A DNA stretch of 35,614 bases, taken from assembly GCA_030765685.1 (NCBI GenBank), contig JAVCCB010000007.1, forward strand, positions 1 through 35,614. The letters are read 5' to 3'. The notes beneath the pieces were generated by a model. That model saw nothing but the letters and a program-made list of their open reading frames with translations. It was not told the origin of the DNA and did no database searches. How positions within the stretch are numbered: position 1 is the stretch's first letter; each line of letters begins with the position of its first letter. This document shows positions 16,033 through 22,542 of the stretch, piece after piece. The stretch comes from Candidatus Tantalella remota. GTDB lineage: Bacteria > Omnitrophota > Gorgyraeia > Tantalellales > Tantalellaceae. Position numbers and translations under genes: made by a program.

Positions 16033-16417
16033 AATAATAAATTAAAAAAAATCAAAAAGATCCATTTTTTGGAATTTATTTTAAATACTGCAAGAAAGTG
16101 TTCAAAAAATCCGCATCATTGATTTCTAAAAGAATTTTTCATTCCACCCGGGGGGGGGAACCCTCAGATTTAAGACTACCCTCTGTAAGCCAATATAAAC
16201 AGGTGTTTCCGACCCACCCGCCACGGAAAGCTTCCGACTGACCTAAATTTTCAAAATGTGAAAAGAAAGTTCATTTTTCCTATAAATACCCTTCATGAAA
16301 GTTCCGAAAAAAACCGCGTTTACTCTTGCAAATCGGTAAATATGAGGTATATTTTAAACAATTGTGGTGGTGTTACATGAAATGGCTACAGAATTTTTTA
16401 AAAAGGGGGTGAAGGAA
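16033..16417. other. Long intergenic region with no recognised gene
   Basis: About 385 bases with no convincing reading frame. It holds an A/T-rich start, a run of nine G residues at 16150-16158, a palindrome CGGAA-AGC-TTCCG around 16225, and TTTTCA...TGAAAA around 16249. The word GAAAGTTC occurs at about 16265 and again at about 16298. A promoter-like pair (16326-16353) lies near the end. I looked for common riboswitch and small-RNA signatures and recognised none. A structured non-coding RNA here is possible but unsupported. Confidence 0.5.
16326..16353 (+). promoter_or_regulatory. Possible promoter for the lysine-repeat gene
   Basis: TTGCAA (16326-16331), a 16-base spacer and TATATT (16348-16353) are positioned to start transcription near 16360, about 58 bases before the chosen ATG. 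The boxes are four-to-five matches to consensus each. Confidence 0.5.
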
Positions 16418-16660
16418 ATGGTTGTGAAGAAAAAGAAGAAGGTAGCGAAGAAAAAAGTCGCTAAGAAAAAACCGGCGAAGAAGAAAGTAGCGAAGAAAAA
16501 AGTCGCCAAGAAGAAGGTAGCGAAGAAGAAGGTCGCAAAGAAAAAAGTTGCGAAGAAGAAAGTAGCGAAGAAGAAAGTAGCGAAGAAAAAAGTCGCGAAG
16601 AAGAAGGTCGCGAAGAAGAAAGTTGCGAAGAAAAAGGTCGCGAAGAAGAAAAAGAAATAA
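16418..16660 (+). CDS. Lysine-rich histone H1-like repeat protein
   Basis: This 80-residue protein is almost wholly built of a KKKVA five-residue repeat (about 14 units, one with KKKPA). There is no other domain. Such basic repeats occur in bacterial histone H1-like proteins (Hc1/Hc2, AlgP-type tails), which bind and compact DNA; a nucleoid role is inferred. The start is set at ATG 16418 because AGGGGGTGAAGG lies directly upstream; in-frame starts at 16364 (GTG) and 16382 (ATG) would add a short [12 protein letters not shown]-type leader. The gene has its own promoter-like boxes and a strong terminator, so it is probably monocistronic. The 15-base DNA repeats could vary in copy number. Confidence 0.85.
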   Translation: MVVKKKKKVAKKKVAKKKPAKKKVAKKKVAKKKVAKKKVAKKKVAKKKVAKKKVAKKKVAKKKVAKKKVAKKKVAKKKKK

Positions 16661-16684
16661 TGTTATCGATGATCTGATTCTAGA

Positions 16685-16720
16685 AGAGGGGTGGTCCTAA
16701 AGATCACCTCTCTTTTTTTT
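16685..16720 (+). terminator. Rho-independent terminator after lysine-repeat gene
   Basis: A 12-bp stem pairs 16685-16696 with 16702-16713 (two G-T pairs) around a CTAAA loop, followed by a run of T residues to 16720. It is a textbook intrinsic terminator 25 bases after the stop codon. Confidence 0.93.
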
Positions 16721-16734
16721 GACCGCTTGATGGA

Positions 16735-16970
16735 AGCTTATGTTTGAGGCGGGCAATCCGCCGACCTGTCCGACGAAGCCTCTTGTCCGCTGACTTGTCC
16801 GCCGAAACTTTAGCGTAGGAGGAAGCCTTGGCGACAAAGTCCGCCGTAGCCAGATAAAACCTGAACAGCTTGGCGAAGGAGGAAGGTGGAAGCTTTAGCG
16901 AAAGCGGATGGCGTAGTCGGAAGCCTGATGGCATATAAATAGTTCAGCGAAGGAGGATGCATATAGATGC
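16735..16970. repeat. Dispersed GCGGACAAG-type repeat region, with inverted-copy element
   Basis: This gene-free stretch is rich in CTTGTCCGC, GCGAAGGAGGA and TTTAGCG words. Its best-defined part, 16782-16834 (53 bases), is matched by the reverse complement of 23970-24022 with about four mismatches. Related fragments occur at 1110-1255 and 17360-17460. No frame has coding character. I see no transposase, and the element seems to be a short non-autonomous or REP-like repeat. Confidence 0.65.
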
Positions 16971-16994
16971 TGCGGATAAACTCGTGAGCTCAAC

Positions 16995-17028
16995 AAAAAA
17001 AACCCCGAAGTTTCCCTCGGGGTTTTTT
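16995..17028 (-). terminator. Bidirectional terminator, probably for tRNA-CAU
   Basis: AAAAAACCCCGA pairs with TCGGGGTTTTTT (16997-17008 with 17017-17028) around an 8-base loop. Runs of A on the left and T on the right make it work in both directions. On the minus strand it lies 5 bases downstream of the encoded CCA of the tRNA, as expected for its terminator. Confidence 0.9.
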
Positions 17029-17032
17029 AATA

Positions 17033-17110
17033 TGGTGGGGGCACATGGACTTGAACCATGAACCTACTGATTATGAGTCAGTTGCTCTAACCAAATTGAG
17101 CTATGCCCCC
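17033..17110 (-). tRNA. tRNA with CAU anticodon (Met or Ile2)
   Basis: On the minus strand a full cloverleaf runs from GGGGGCA (5' end at 17110) to TGCCCCC, discriminator A and encoded CCA (17035-17033). The anticodon stem is ACTGA/TCAGT around CTCATAA, giving anticodon CAU. Elongator tRNA-Met and the lysidine-modified tRNA-Ile2 share this loop, and I cannot separate them with certainty. An initiator is unlikely because the acceptor begins with a fully paired G1-C72 instead of the usual mismatch. The gene has its own promoter and terminator. Confidence 0.95.
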
Positions 17111-17121
17111 ATATTTGGCGT

Positions 17122-17151
17122 ATTATAGCACAGTATTTTTGAACAATGCAA
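17122..17151 (-). promoter_or_regulatory. Promoter for tRNA-CAU
   Basis: On the minus strand, TTGCAT (17151-17146), an 18-base spacer and a perfect TATAAT (17127-17122) lie just upstream of the tRNA 5' end at 17110. Confidence 0.7.
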
Positions 17152-17222
17152 GTACAAATCTGCGGAAAATACGGCAAGCCCTCATATATACTTTGTTTGT
17201 CTCCATAAAGGTATGAAATACC

Positions 17223-17251
17223 TTGTTTGTGAATTTGATTTCTGATATAAT
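17223..17251 (+). promoter_or_regulatory. Promoter for tRNA-Val
   Basis: TTGTTT (17223-17228), a 17-base spacer and a perfect TATAAT (17246-17251) would start transcription near 17258, about 13 bases before the tRNA. The two tRNA promoters here are divergent. Confidence 0.7.
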
Positions 17252-17270
17252 CGGTTTGATTTTCTATGGA

Positions 17271-17347
17271 GGGCGCATAGCTCAGCTGGTTAGAGCGCAT
17301 GCTTCACATGCATGAGGTCGGAGGTTCGAGTCCTCTTGCGCCCACCA
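17271..17347 (+). tRNA. tRNA-Val (anticodon CAC)
   Basis: The acceptor stem GGGCGCA/TGCGCCC closes a canonical cloverleaf with discriminator A and encoded CCA (17345-17347). The D arm is GCTC...GAGC. The anticodon stem CATGC/GCATG holds the loop TTCACAT, giving anticodon CAC, which reads GUG (Val). The T arm GGAGG TTCGAGT CCTCT is intact. Confidence 0.96.
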
Positions 17348-17358
17348 GACTTCGCCAC

Positions 17359-17460
17359 TTAATTTAATATTATCTGGCTTCGTCTGGCGGGCCACAAAAA
17401 GAAGCGAAGTCTGTCCGCCGTAGCCAGATACAATAAAATAAAAGGCGAAGGAGGACACTA
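17359..17460. repeat. Dispersed repeat-like intergenic sequence
   Basis: The gap after tRNA-Val carries CTGGCTTCGTCTGGCGGGCC, GTCTGTCCGCCGTAGCCAGAT and GGCGAAGGAGGACAC. The GTCCGCCGTAGCCAGAT word also appears at about 16840. It belongs to the same loose repeat vocabulary as 16735-16970. No gene is visible up to 17558. Confidence 0.5.
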
Positions 17461-17558
17461 GCCTGCTCACCCTCCTCATGGGTTGGACGAGGAGGAGGCG
17501 ACACGGGTCTTTATAGACAAAACATTTTGATATTTGATCTTTAAATAAAGCGAGGAAT

Positions 17559-18281
17559 ATGCCGGATAATATGGATTACAAAGAAGAGATAAAGAAGCTG
17601 ATCGACCTTCAGAATATGGACACGGAGATATACGATCTTCGCACCCAACTGGAGGTGTTCCCCGAACGCATAAAAGAGATGGATGATTCTCTTGATACGA
17701 AAAAGGGGGGCATAGAATCGGCCGACGAAGCGCTCAAGGTGCTGCAGGTATCCAAGAACGAAAAAGAGATGGATATGCAGTCCAAAGAAGGGAAGATACA
17801 GAAGCATGAATCAGAGTTATATCTTATTAAGAACAACAAGGAGTACACGGCGCTGCAGCAGGAAATAGACAGTATTAAAGCCGACTTGTCTCTTGTAGAA
17901 GAAGATATCATCAAGCTGTTCGATGATATAGAGGCCGCGCAGGGCCGTTGCGCCGAGGAGAAGAAGATCTTCGAGGAAGAAACGCAGCAGGTGGAAAAAG
18001 AGAAGCAGGAGATCAAGTCGGAAGAGAAACAGTTTACAGAGAGACTGAACAGCCTGGTAGTTAAAAGGTCGGAGGCTGCCGGAGTCATCGATAAGGTCCT
18101 CTTGAGCCGCTATGAAGCTATACTGGTAAGTAGAGGTCGGGTGGCTCTCACGAAGGTAAATGGAGAGTTTTGTGGAGTATGCAATATGCATCTCAGGCCG
18201 CAGGTCATAAATGAGGCGGCAAAGAAAAAGAACATAGTGGTTTGTGAAAACTGCTCAAGGATGTTGTATGCCGAAGAATAA
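17559..18281 (+). CDS. Coiled-coil zinc-ribbon protein (COG1579)
   Basis: This 240-residue protein has the COG1579 layout. Residues about 5-180 are a long charged helical hairpin (LIDLQNMDTEIYDLRTQLE, then NNKEYTALQQEIDSIKADL and EKEKQEIKSEEKQFTERL). A C-terminal zinc ribbon follows with CGVC and CENC pairs at about 213-216 and 230-233. The motif YLIKNNKEYTALQQEI and the segment RYEAILVSRGRVALTKV are family hallmarks. The family's molecular role is not established; members often lie beside NIF3-family, RNase H or rnpB genes. Here RNase HI overlaps its end and rnpB follows. The ATG at 17559 follows AAAGCGAGGAAT. Confidence 0.88.
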   Translation: MPDNMDYKEEIKKLIDLQNMDTEIYDLRTQLEVFPERIKEMDDSLDTKKGGIESADEALKVLQVSKNEKEMDMQSKEGKIQKHESELYLIKNNKEYTALQQEIDSIKADLSLVEEDIIKLFDDIEAAQGRCAEEKKIFEEETQQVEKEKQEIKSEEKQFTERLNSLVVKRSEAAGVIDKVLLSRYEAILVSRGRVALTKVNGEFCGVCNMHLRPQVINEAAKKKNIVVCENCSRMLYAEE

Positions 18282-18696
18282 CATAGCTTTGAAGGTGCGG
18301 CTTTTCGCGGACGGCGGGTCAAGGGGTAATCCCGGTCCTGCTGGAGTGGGAGCCGTGCTCTTTGACGAGAACGGTGAAATAGTAGAAGAGGTCTCAAAAT
18401 ATATAGGTACCGCTACCAATAACGTGGCCGAATATCTGGCAGTAATATACGGTCTTCAGGAAGCGGTGTTCAGGGGCGTAAAAGAGATCGTCATAAACGT
18501 CGACAGCCAGCTTGTGGCAAGACAACTTAAGGGCGAGTACAGGGTCAAGGACCAGAACCTGCGTAAATTTTTTGATATAGCGTCGAACCTTTTGAGAGGG
18601 TTCGATAATATAGAAATAAGAGAGATCCCCAGGGAAGAGAACGGGGATGCTGACGCGCTTGTGAATAAGGCGATAGATCTGCAAGCGCTTCTTTGA
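18268..18696 (+). CDS. rnhA: Ribonuclease HI family protein
   Basis: RNase HI cuts the RNA strand of RNA-DNA hybrids. The 142-residue product from ATG 18268 has all four acidic active-site residues: Asp15 in FADGGSRGNPGPAG, Glu55 in NNVAEYLAV, Asp79 in VDSQLV, and Asp129 in ENGDADALVNKA. The handle region of E. coli RnhA is absent, as in the short bacterial RNase HI type. The start overlaps the end of the zinc-ribbon gene by 14 bases; a start further upstream is less likely. The product would act in replication and R-loop removal. Confidence 0.92.
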   Translation: MPKNNIALKVRLFADGGSRGNPGPAGVGAVLFDENGEIVEEVSKYIGTATNNVAEYLAVIYGLQEAVFRGVKEIVINVDSQLVARQLKGEYRVKDQNLRKFFDIASNLLRGFDNIEIREIPREENGDADALVNKAIDLQALL

Positions 18697-18717
18697 CAGA
18701 ACAAGCTTTTAATTAAG

Positions 18718-19217
18718 CTCATTGAAGCAGATCGGGTGATTGCCCTCGCGTATAGTTTTGCGTAGCAAAACTGCGGGGGAGGAAAGTCCGGGCTCCCTAT
18801 AGCAGCGTAGCGGGTAACGCCCGTCCACCGCAAGGTGAGGATCAGAGCCACAGAGACGAGTCTGCTTCGCTCTTCAATATGTGGACACAGGTAGAGCTTT
18901 GCAGGACCAAGGTCCTGGGTAGGGGTTTACCCCTACGAAGCCCGACCGGAGTTTTACATATTGACAGGCGAAGTAGGGTGAAACGCGGCAATCTCTACGT
19001 GGAGCAAGACCAAATAGGGAAGGAATCAGGAAAGTCTGTTCATGCGGACTGACTGGTGCGGGGTAGCTAGTCCCGCCAAACTTCCGGGTAGGTTGCACGA
19101 GGTCTTAAGCGATTAAGGCCCCAGATGGATAATCACCACCCCTCCTTTTGTTACTATTTTATATTAGTTACAAAGGGAGGGGAGACAGAACCCGGCTTAC
19201 AGATCTGCTTCAATGAG
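18718..19217 (+). ncRNA. rnpB: RNase P RNA
   Basis: This is the catalytic RNA of RNase P, which matures tRNA 5' ends. The universal 5' core GAGGAAAGTCCGGGCTCC is at 18779-18796 and the 3' core ACAGAACCCGGCTTA near 19185-19199 (helix P4). P1 is a perfect 16-bp helix (18718-18733 with 19202-19217). P2 pairs 18735-18741 with 19131-19137. P3 includes AGTTTTGC-GTA-GCAAAACT. A hairpin of about 16 bp (19139-19182) between P2 and P4 fits P19. At about 500 bases it is longer than the 350-400 of most bacteria. The layout fits type A. A run of T residues directly follows P1, so P1 probably doubles as the terminator stem. Confidence 0.97.
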
Positions 19218-19225
19218 TTTTTTTT
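19202..19225 (+). terminator. rnpB terminator (3' arm of P1 plus T-run)
   Basis: The 3' strand of the P1 helix ends at 19217 and is followed by eight T residues (19218-19225). The long-range P1 pairing with 18718-18733 would supply the stem. Confidence 0.6.
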
Positions 19226-19240
19226 ATTTATGAGGAAGTT

Positions 19241-20089
19241 ATGAAGACTTACAGTGAATGTATTCCCTGTTTTTACAGGCAGGCGCTTGACGCGGCTAAG
19301 CTGGCCGGTGCCGACGACGAGATGTCCAAGCAGATACTTGACGATGTGTCGGGTGTGTTATCAAGGCTTTCGTTCGACGTATCGCCACCGGAGATCGCGA
19401 GGACGGTTTACGGTCTTGTCGAGGAGCATACCGGAGGCAGGGATGTTTACGGGGAAATTAAAAAGAGCAGCAATAGTATGGCCATGGAGCTTTATCCTGA
19501 GATGAAGAAAATGGTAGAGTCTTCGGATGATGTTCTCTTGAGCGCCGTGCGCCTGGCGGTAGCGGGCAACGTTATCGATTACGGGGTGCCTCACGCGTTT
19601 GATATAGAAGAAGAGATAGAAGAATGCCTTGAGAAGGACTTCGCCTTTTTTGATTTTAAGGAGTTTTCCGAAGCTGTGCGAGGGGCGAAGAACATACTTT
19701 ACATCTTGGACAATGCCGGTGAGATAGTTTTTGACCGTATTCTTGTAGAGGAGATGCCGGCTGGGAAGACCGTCTGCGCGGTGAGAAGCAAGCCCATAAT
19801 AAACGACGTTACCATGGAAGACGCTGTAAGCGTCGGGCTGGATAAAATAGTAAAGGTCATACCGTCGGGATCAGATATTCCGGGCACAGTGGTGAACGAA
19901 TGCACGAAAGAGTTCCGCTCATATTATAAGAAAGCCGACCTGATAATAAGCAAGGGGCAGGGGAATTACGAGACTCTTGCCGACGAGAGAAAGCCCATCT
20001 TTTTCATCTTCAAGGCCAAGTGCGCTGTTGTAGCGAAGCACGTCGGCTGCCAAATGGGGGACATCATCCTGAAAAAACATGACCACTGA
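19241..20089 (+). CDS. DUF89/ARMT1-family phosphatase-like protein
   Basis: This 282-residue protein belongs to DUF89, metal-dependent phosphatases proposed to clear damaged phosphometabolites. The subgroup has an N-terminal CxxC (Cys7 and Cys10 in SECIPCF). Metal-site motifs are ILDNAGEIVFDRILVEEM with the key Asp/Asn pair, VRSKPIINDVTMEDA, and LIISKGQGNYETL near the C-terminus. These fit the DUF89 catalytic layout (DN...N...D...KGxxN). The ATG at 19241 follows TGAGGAAG. It is a single gene between rnpB and the arsR-feoAB unit. The natural substrate is unknown. Confidence 0.88.
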   Translation: MKTYSECIPCFYRQALDAAKLAGADDEMSKQILDDVSGVLSRLSFDVSPPEIARTVYGLVEEHTGGRDVYGEIKKSSNSMAMELYPEMKKMVESSDDVLLSAVRLAVAGNVIDYGVPHAFDIEEEIEECLEKDFAFFDFKEFSEAVRGAKNILYILDNAGEIVFDRILVEEMPAGKTVCAVRSKPIINDVTMEDAVSVGLDKIVKVIPSGSDIPGTVVNECTKEFRSYYKKADLIISKGQGNYETLADERKPIFFIFKAKCAVVAKHVGCQMGDIILKKHDH

Positions 20090-20100
20090 TACGTCTAACC

Positions 20101-20131
20101 CTGTTCACTGTTTACAGTTCACAGTTTACTA
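20101..20131. repeat. GTTCACTGTTTACAG dispersed repeat, copy 1
   Basis: CTGTTCACTGTTTACAGTTC and the following ACAGTTTAC are repeated, in reverse orientation, at 27267-27296 and 34706-34732. These tracts lie just after stop codons in all three places. They look like simple AAACTGTGAACTGT-type repeats. Confidence 0.6.
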
Positions 20132-20138
20132 TTTTTAT

Positions 20139-20167
20139 TTGACACCCGCGTAGCTATATGTTAACAT
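20139..20167 (+). promoter_or_regulatory. Promoter of arsR-feoA-feoB
   Basis: A perfect TTGACA (20139-20144), a 17-base spacer and TAACAT (20162-20167) place the transcription start near 20174. The -10 box lies inside the ArsR operator. Confidence 0.78.
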
Positions 20168-20193
20168 GTGAACAGTTGTTCATACGTTAACAT
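20158..20193 (+). promoter_or_regulatory. ArsR/SmtB-type operator
   Basis: ATGTTAACATGTGAACA, a 2-base GT centre, and TGTTCATACGTTAACAT form a 17-2-17 inverted repeat with 15 of 17 positions paired. The core TGAACA-N2-TGTTCA matches the known binding pattern of SmtB/CzrA-type ArsR repressors. It covers the -10 box and start site, so the bound protein would block transcription. The adjacent arsR (start 20203, GGAGG at 20194-20198) would then control itself and feoAB. Confidence 0.88.
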
Positions 20194-20202
20194 GGAGGAT
20201 CT

Positions 20203-20532
20203 ATGGTAAGGGAAAACATCATAAAGGATATCTCGAGAAACATGGAGACCGGTGAGGTGATCGATAAGCTTTCGCGGACTTTCAGCATATTCGGAGATCC
20301 TACGAGGACCAGGATAGTGTTTGCTTTATCAAAGGCGGAGTTGTGCGTTAACGAGCTTTCACAGATCTTGGATATGAGTCATTCTGCCATATCTCACCAG
20401 CTGAGGGCTCTGAAGGACCTGGATCTGGTAAGGTACCGTAAGGACGGCAGGCGGTCCTATTATTCTCTTAACGACGAACATATTGAGAACCTTTTTAATG
20501 AGGGGCTGAAACACGTACTAGAAAGGATGTAA
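20203..20532 (+). CDS. ArsR/SmtB-family metal-sensing repressor
   Basis: This 109-residue winged-helix repressor has the ArsR core: GDPTRTRIVFALSKAELCVNEL, the recognition helix HSAISHQLRALKDLDLV, and a wing (RYRKDGRRSYYSL). The C-terminal helix carries Asp91, His93, His104 and Glu107, exactly the spacing (D-x-H-x10-H-x2-E) of the alpha-5 zinc site in SmtB. The alpha-3 arsenic/cadmium CxC motif is absent: ELCVNEL has one cysteine. Zinc, or possibly cobalt/nickel, sensing is therefore the best guess. It lies directly before feoA-feoB, behind an operator-covered promoter, so it probably controls them and itself. Ligand identity is inferred. Confidence 0.92.
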   Translation: MVRENIIKDISRNMETGEVIDKLSRTFSIFGDPTRTRIVFALSKAELCVNELSQILDMSHSAISHQLRALKDLDLVRYRKDGRRSYYSLNDEHIENLFNEGLKHVLERM

Positions 20533-20539
20533 CCGATAA

Positions 20540-20773
20540 ATGGAAGAAACGAAACTTACGAATCTTAAGGCAGGCCAGACAGCCGTGGTGAAAGAGATAC
20601 GGGGCGGGGAGGGCGTATCTCACAGGTTATCCTCGCTGGGAATAAGGCCCGGCAAGGAGATAACCCATGTCAGTTCGCATTTCTGGCGGGGCCCGGTCAC
20701 GGTAAGGATAGGGAGAGCAAAGGTAGCAATAGGGTACGGTATGGCTCAAAAGATAGTAGTAGAGGTCAAATGA
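20540..20773 (+). CDS. feoA: Ferrous iron transport accessory protein FeoA
   Basis: FeoA is a 77-residue SH3-like cytoplasmic protein that helps the FeoB iron transporter. The pattern fits: LKAGQTAVVKEIRGGEGVSHRLSSLGIRPGKEI followed by GPVTVRIGRAKVAIGYGMAQKIVVE. It starts 7 bases after arsR and its stop overlaps the feoB start (ATGATGA around 20770), so the two are coupled. Confidence 0.95.
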   Translation: MEETKLTNLKAGQTAVVKEIRGGEGVSHRLSSLGIRPGKEITHVSSHFWRGPVTVRIGRAKVAIGYGMAQKIVVEVK

Positions 20774-22497
20774 TGACGGAGTCCCGTAAGAAAATACTTT
20801 TAATAGGCAATCCAAACGTAGGTAAAAGTGCTATATTCTCCAGACTTACCGGCGCGAGGGTGACAATATCCAATTATCCCGGGACTACGGTGGGGTTTAG
20901 TCAGGGGTTCATGAAACTGGGCGCCGAAAGCGCCGGGACCGTCATAGACGTCCCCGGTGTTTATAATCTCCAGCCGTTGTGCAGGGCCGATGATGTCGCC
21001 TGCAACATGGTGACGGACGGAGACATCATCGTGAATGTGATCGACGCTACTAATCTTGAAAGGAACTTGTTCCTCACGCTTGAGCTTCGAGAGAAAAACA
21101 TCCCTATGGTGGTCGTCCTTAATATGTGGGATGAGACCCGACATAAAGGAATAGAAATAGATCTCGAAAAACTGGAAGAGGAATTGGGCGTACCCGTAGT
21201 CTCGACCTGCGGGATCACGGGGGTAGGTATAAAAGAGCTTATAGAGAAGATCCGTATGGTCAAAGGAAAAGAATTCCCGGTGACGGATAGGGACAAAAAA
21301 TGGGAGGAGATCGGCAGGATATCTCAGACAGCACAGGTACTGCATTATCACCATCATACTTTTCTGGAAAGGGTCGAGGATATAAGTACTAACCCGGTCT
21401 GGGGGTTGCCAATAGCGGCACTGGTGGTGGTGCTGTCATTTAACGTGATCAGATTTATAGGGGAAGGCCTTATTGGATATGTGTGCGATCCATTTTTTGA
21501 GAAATTATGGCTGCCGGTCATGGAGAAGCTTAGTTCTTTTCTCAGTCCCGGAAGTCTTTTGCATGACGTTATAGTAGGAAAACTTATAGATGGACAAATA
21601 GATTTCTTTGCGTCTTTCGGCCTCTTGACGACAGGTATATACGTGCCGTTTGCTGCTGTTCTGCCCTACATGATAAGTTTTTATCTTGTCCTGGGATTTA
21701 TGGAAGATTCAGGGTATCTCCCGCGCCTGGCGACGCAGGTAGATAATCTCATGCATCATCTGGGGCTCCATGGATATGCCATAGTTCCCATGATATTAGG
21801 CCTTGGATGTAACGTTCCCGGTGCCATGGCGTTGCGTCTTCTGGAGAACAGAAGGGAAAAGTTCATAGCGGCTACCCTGATGGCTGTCTGTGTGCCATGC
21901 ATGGCTCAGATAGCCATGATAGTAGGCCTTGTGGGTGAGCGTGGGGGTGGTTATGTAGCGCTTATATTCGGTATCCTTTTTCTCCTCCTTATAGTAAAGG
22001 GCACGCTAATGAACCGGCTGATGAAAGGTAACAGTCCTGAGATACTGTGGGAGATCCCGCCGTACAGGATGCCTCAGTTCCAGGCGGTGCTGAAAAAGTT
22101 GTGGATGAGGATCTCCGGTTTTTTGACTGAGGCGGTGCCTTTTGTCCTGTTAGGAGTCCTCATTGTCAATTTTATGTACATGCTGGGGATCGTCGCGTAT
22201 CTTTCAAGACTTTTCGCCCCTCTCTTGAGCGGCCTGTGGGGGCTTCCCTCTGAGACGATATCAGCCATGATCATGGGATTTTTGAGGAAAGATGTAGCGG
22301 TCGGAATGCTCGCGCCACTCGATCTGACGACAAAGCAGCTGGTAATAGCCTGTACCATACTCGCTATATATTTTCCGTGTATTGCCACTTTTATTGTTAT
22401 GGTAAGAGAGTTGGGCATAAGGGACATGTTAAGATCCGCTGTCATAATGATATTCACGGCCGTATCGGTCGGCGCCATCCTTAATATTTTGCTTTGA
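20770..22497 (+). CDS. feoB: Ferrous iron transporter FeoB
   Basis: FeoB is the GTPase-linked inner-membrane Fe(II) transporter. The N-terminal G domain has G1 GNPNVGKS, the G2 threonine in NYPGTT, G3 DVPG and G4 NMWDE (with the FeoB-type NxxD). The membrane part from about residue 215 has the Gate domains, with LGLGCNVPGAMALRLLENRR and the conserved cysteines in VCVPCMAQ. The 575 residues are on the short side of the family (E. coli has 773), mostly because the helical linker and C-terminal tail are brief. The start is either ATG 20770 or the adjacent 20773. Co-transcription with arsR suggests metal-responsive control. Confidence 0.96.
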   Translation: MMTESRKKILLIGNPNVGKSAIFSRLTGARVTISNYPGTTVGFSQGFMKLGAESAGTVIDVPGVYNLQPLCRADDVACNMVTDGDIIVNVIDATNLERNLFLTLELREKNIPMVVVLNMWDETRHKGIEIDLEKLEEELGVPVVSTCGITGVGIKELIEKIRMVKGKEFPVTDRDKKWEEIGRISQTAQVLHYHHHTFLERVEDISTNPVWGLPIAALVVVLSFNVIRFIGEGLIGYVCDPFFEKLWLPVMEKLSSFLSPGSLLHDVIVGKLIDGQIDFFASFGLLTTGIYVPFAAVLPYMISFYLVLGFMEDSGYLPRLATQVDNLMHHLGLHGYAIVPMILGLGCNVPGAMALRLLENRREKFIAATLMAVCVPCMAQIAMIVGLVGERGGGYVALIFGILFLLLIVKGTLMNRLMKGNSPEILWEIPPYRMPQFQAVLKKLWMRISGFLTEAVPFVLLGVLIVNFMYMLGIVAYLSRLFAPLLSGLWGLPSETISAMIMGFLRKDVAVGMLAPLDLTTKQLVIACTILAIYFPCIATFIVMVRELGIRDMLRSAVIMIFTAVSVGAILNILL

Positions 22498-22542
22498 TCT
22501 AAATATTTTAATTAAGCGCCTGTAGTGATAAAATAGTGTAGT

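Noticed and set aside
17282-17479. Short minus frame with WWAQEDSNLRPHACEACAL
   Set aside because: This is the translated antisense of tRNA-Val, also a well-known false protein.
18693-18719. Promoter for rnpB from TTGACA at 18693
   Set aside because: No acceptable -10 box lies 16-18 bases downstream before the RNA 5' end. The TTGACA includes the rnhA stop codon and is probably chance.
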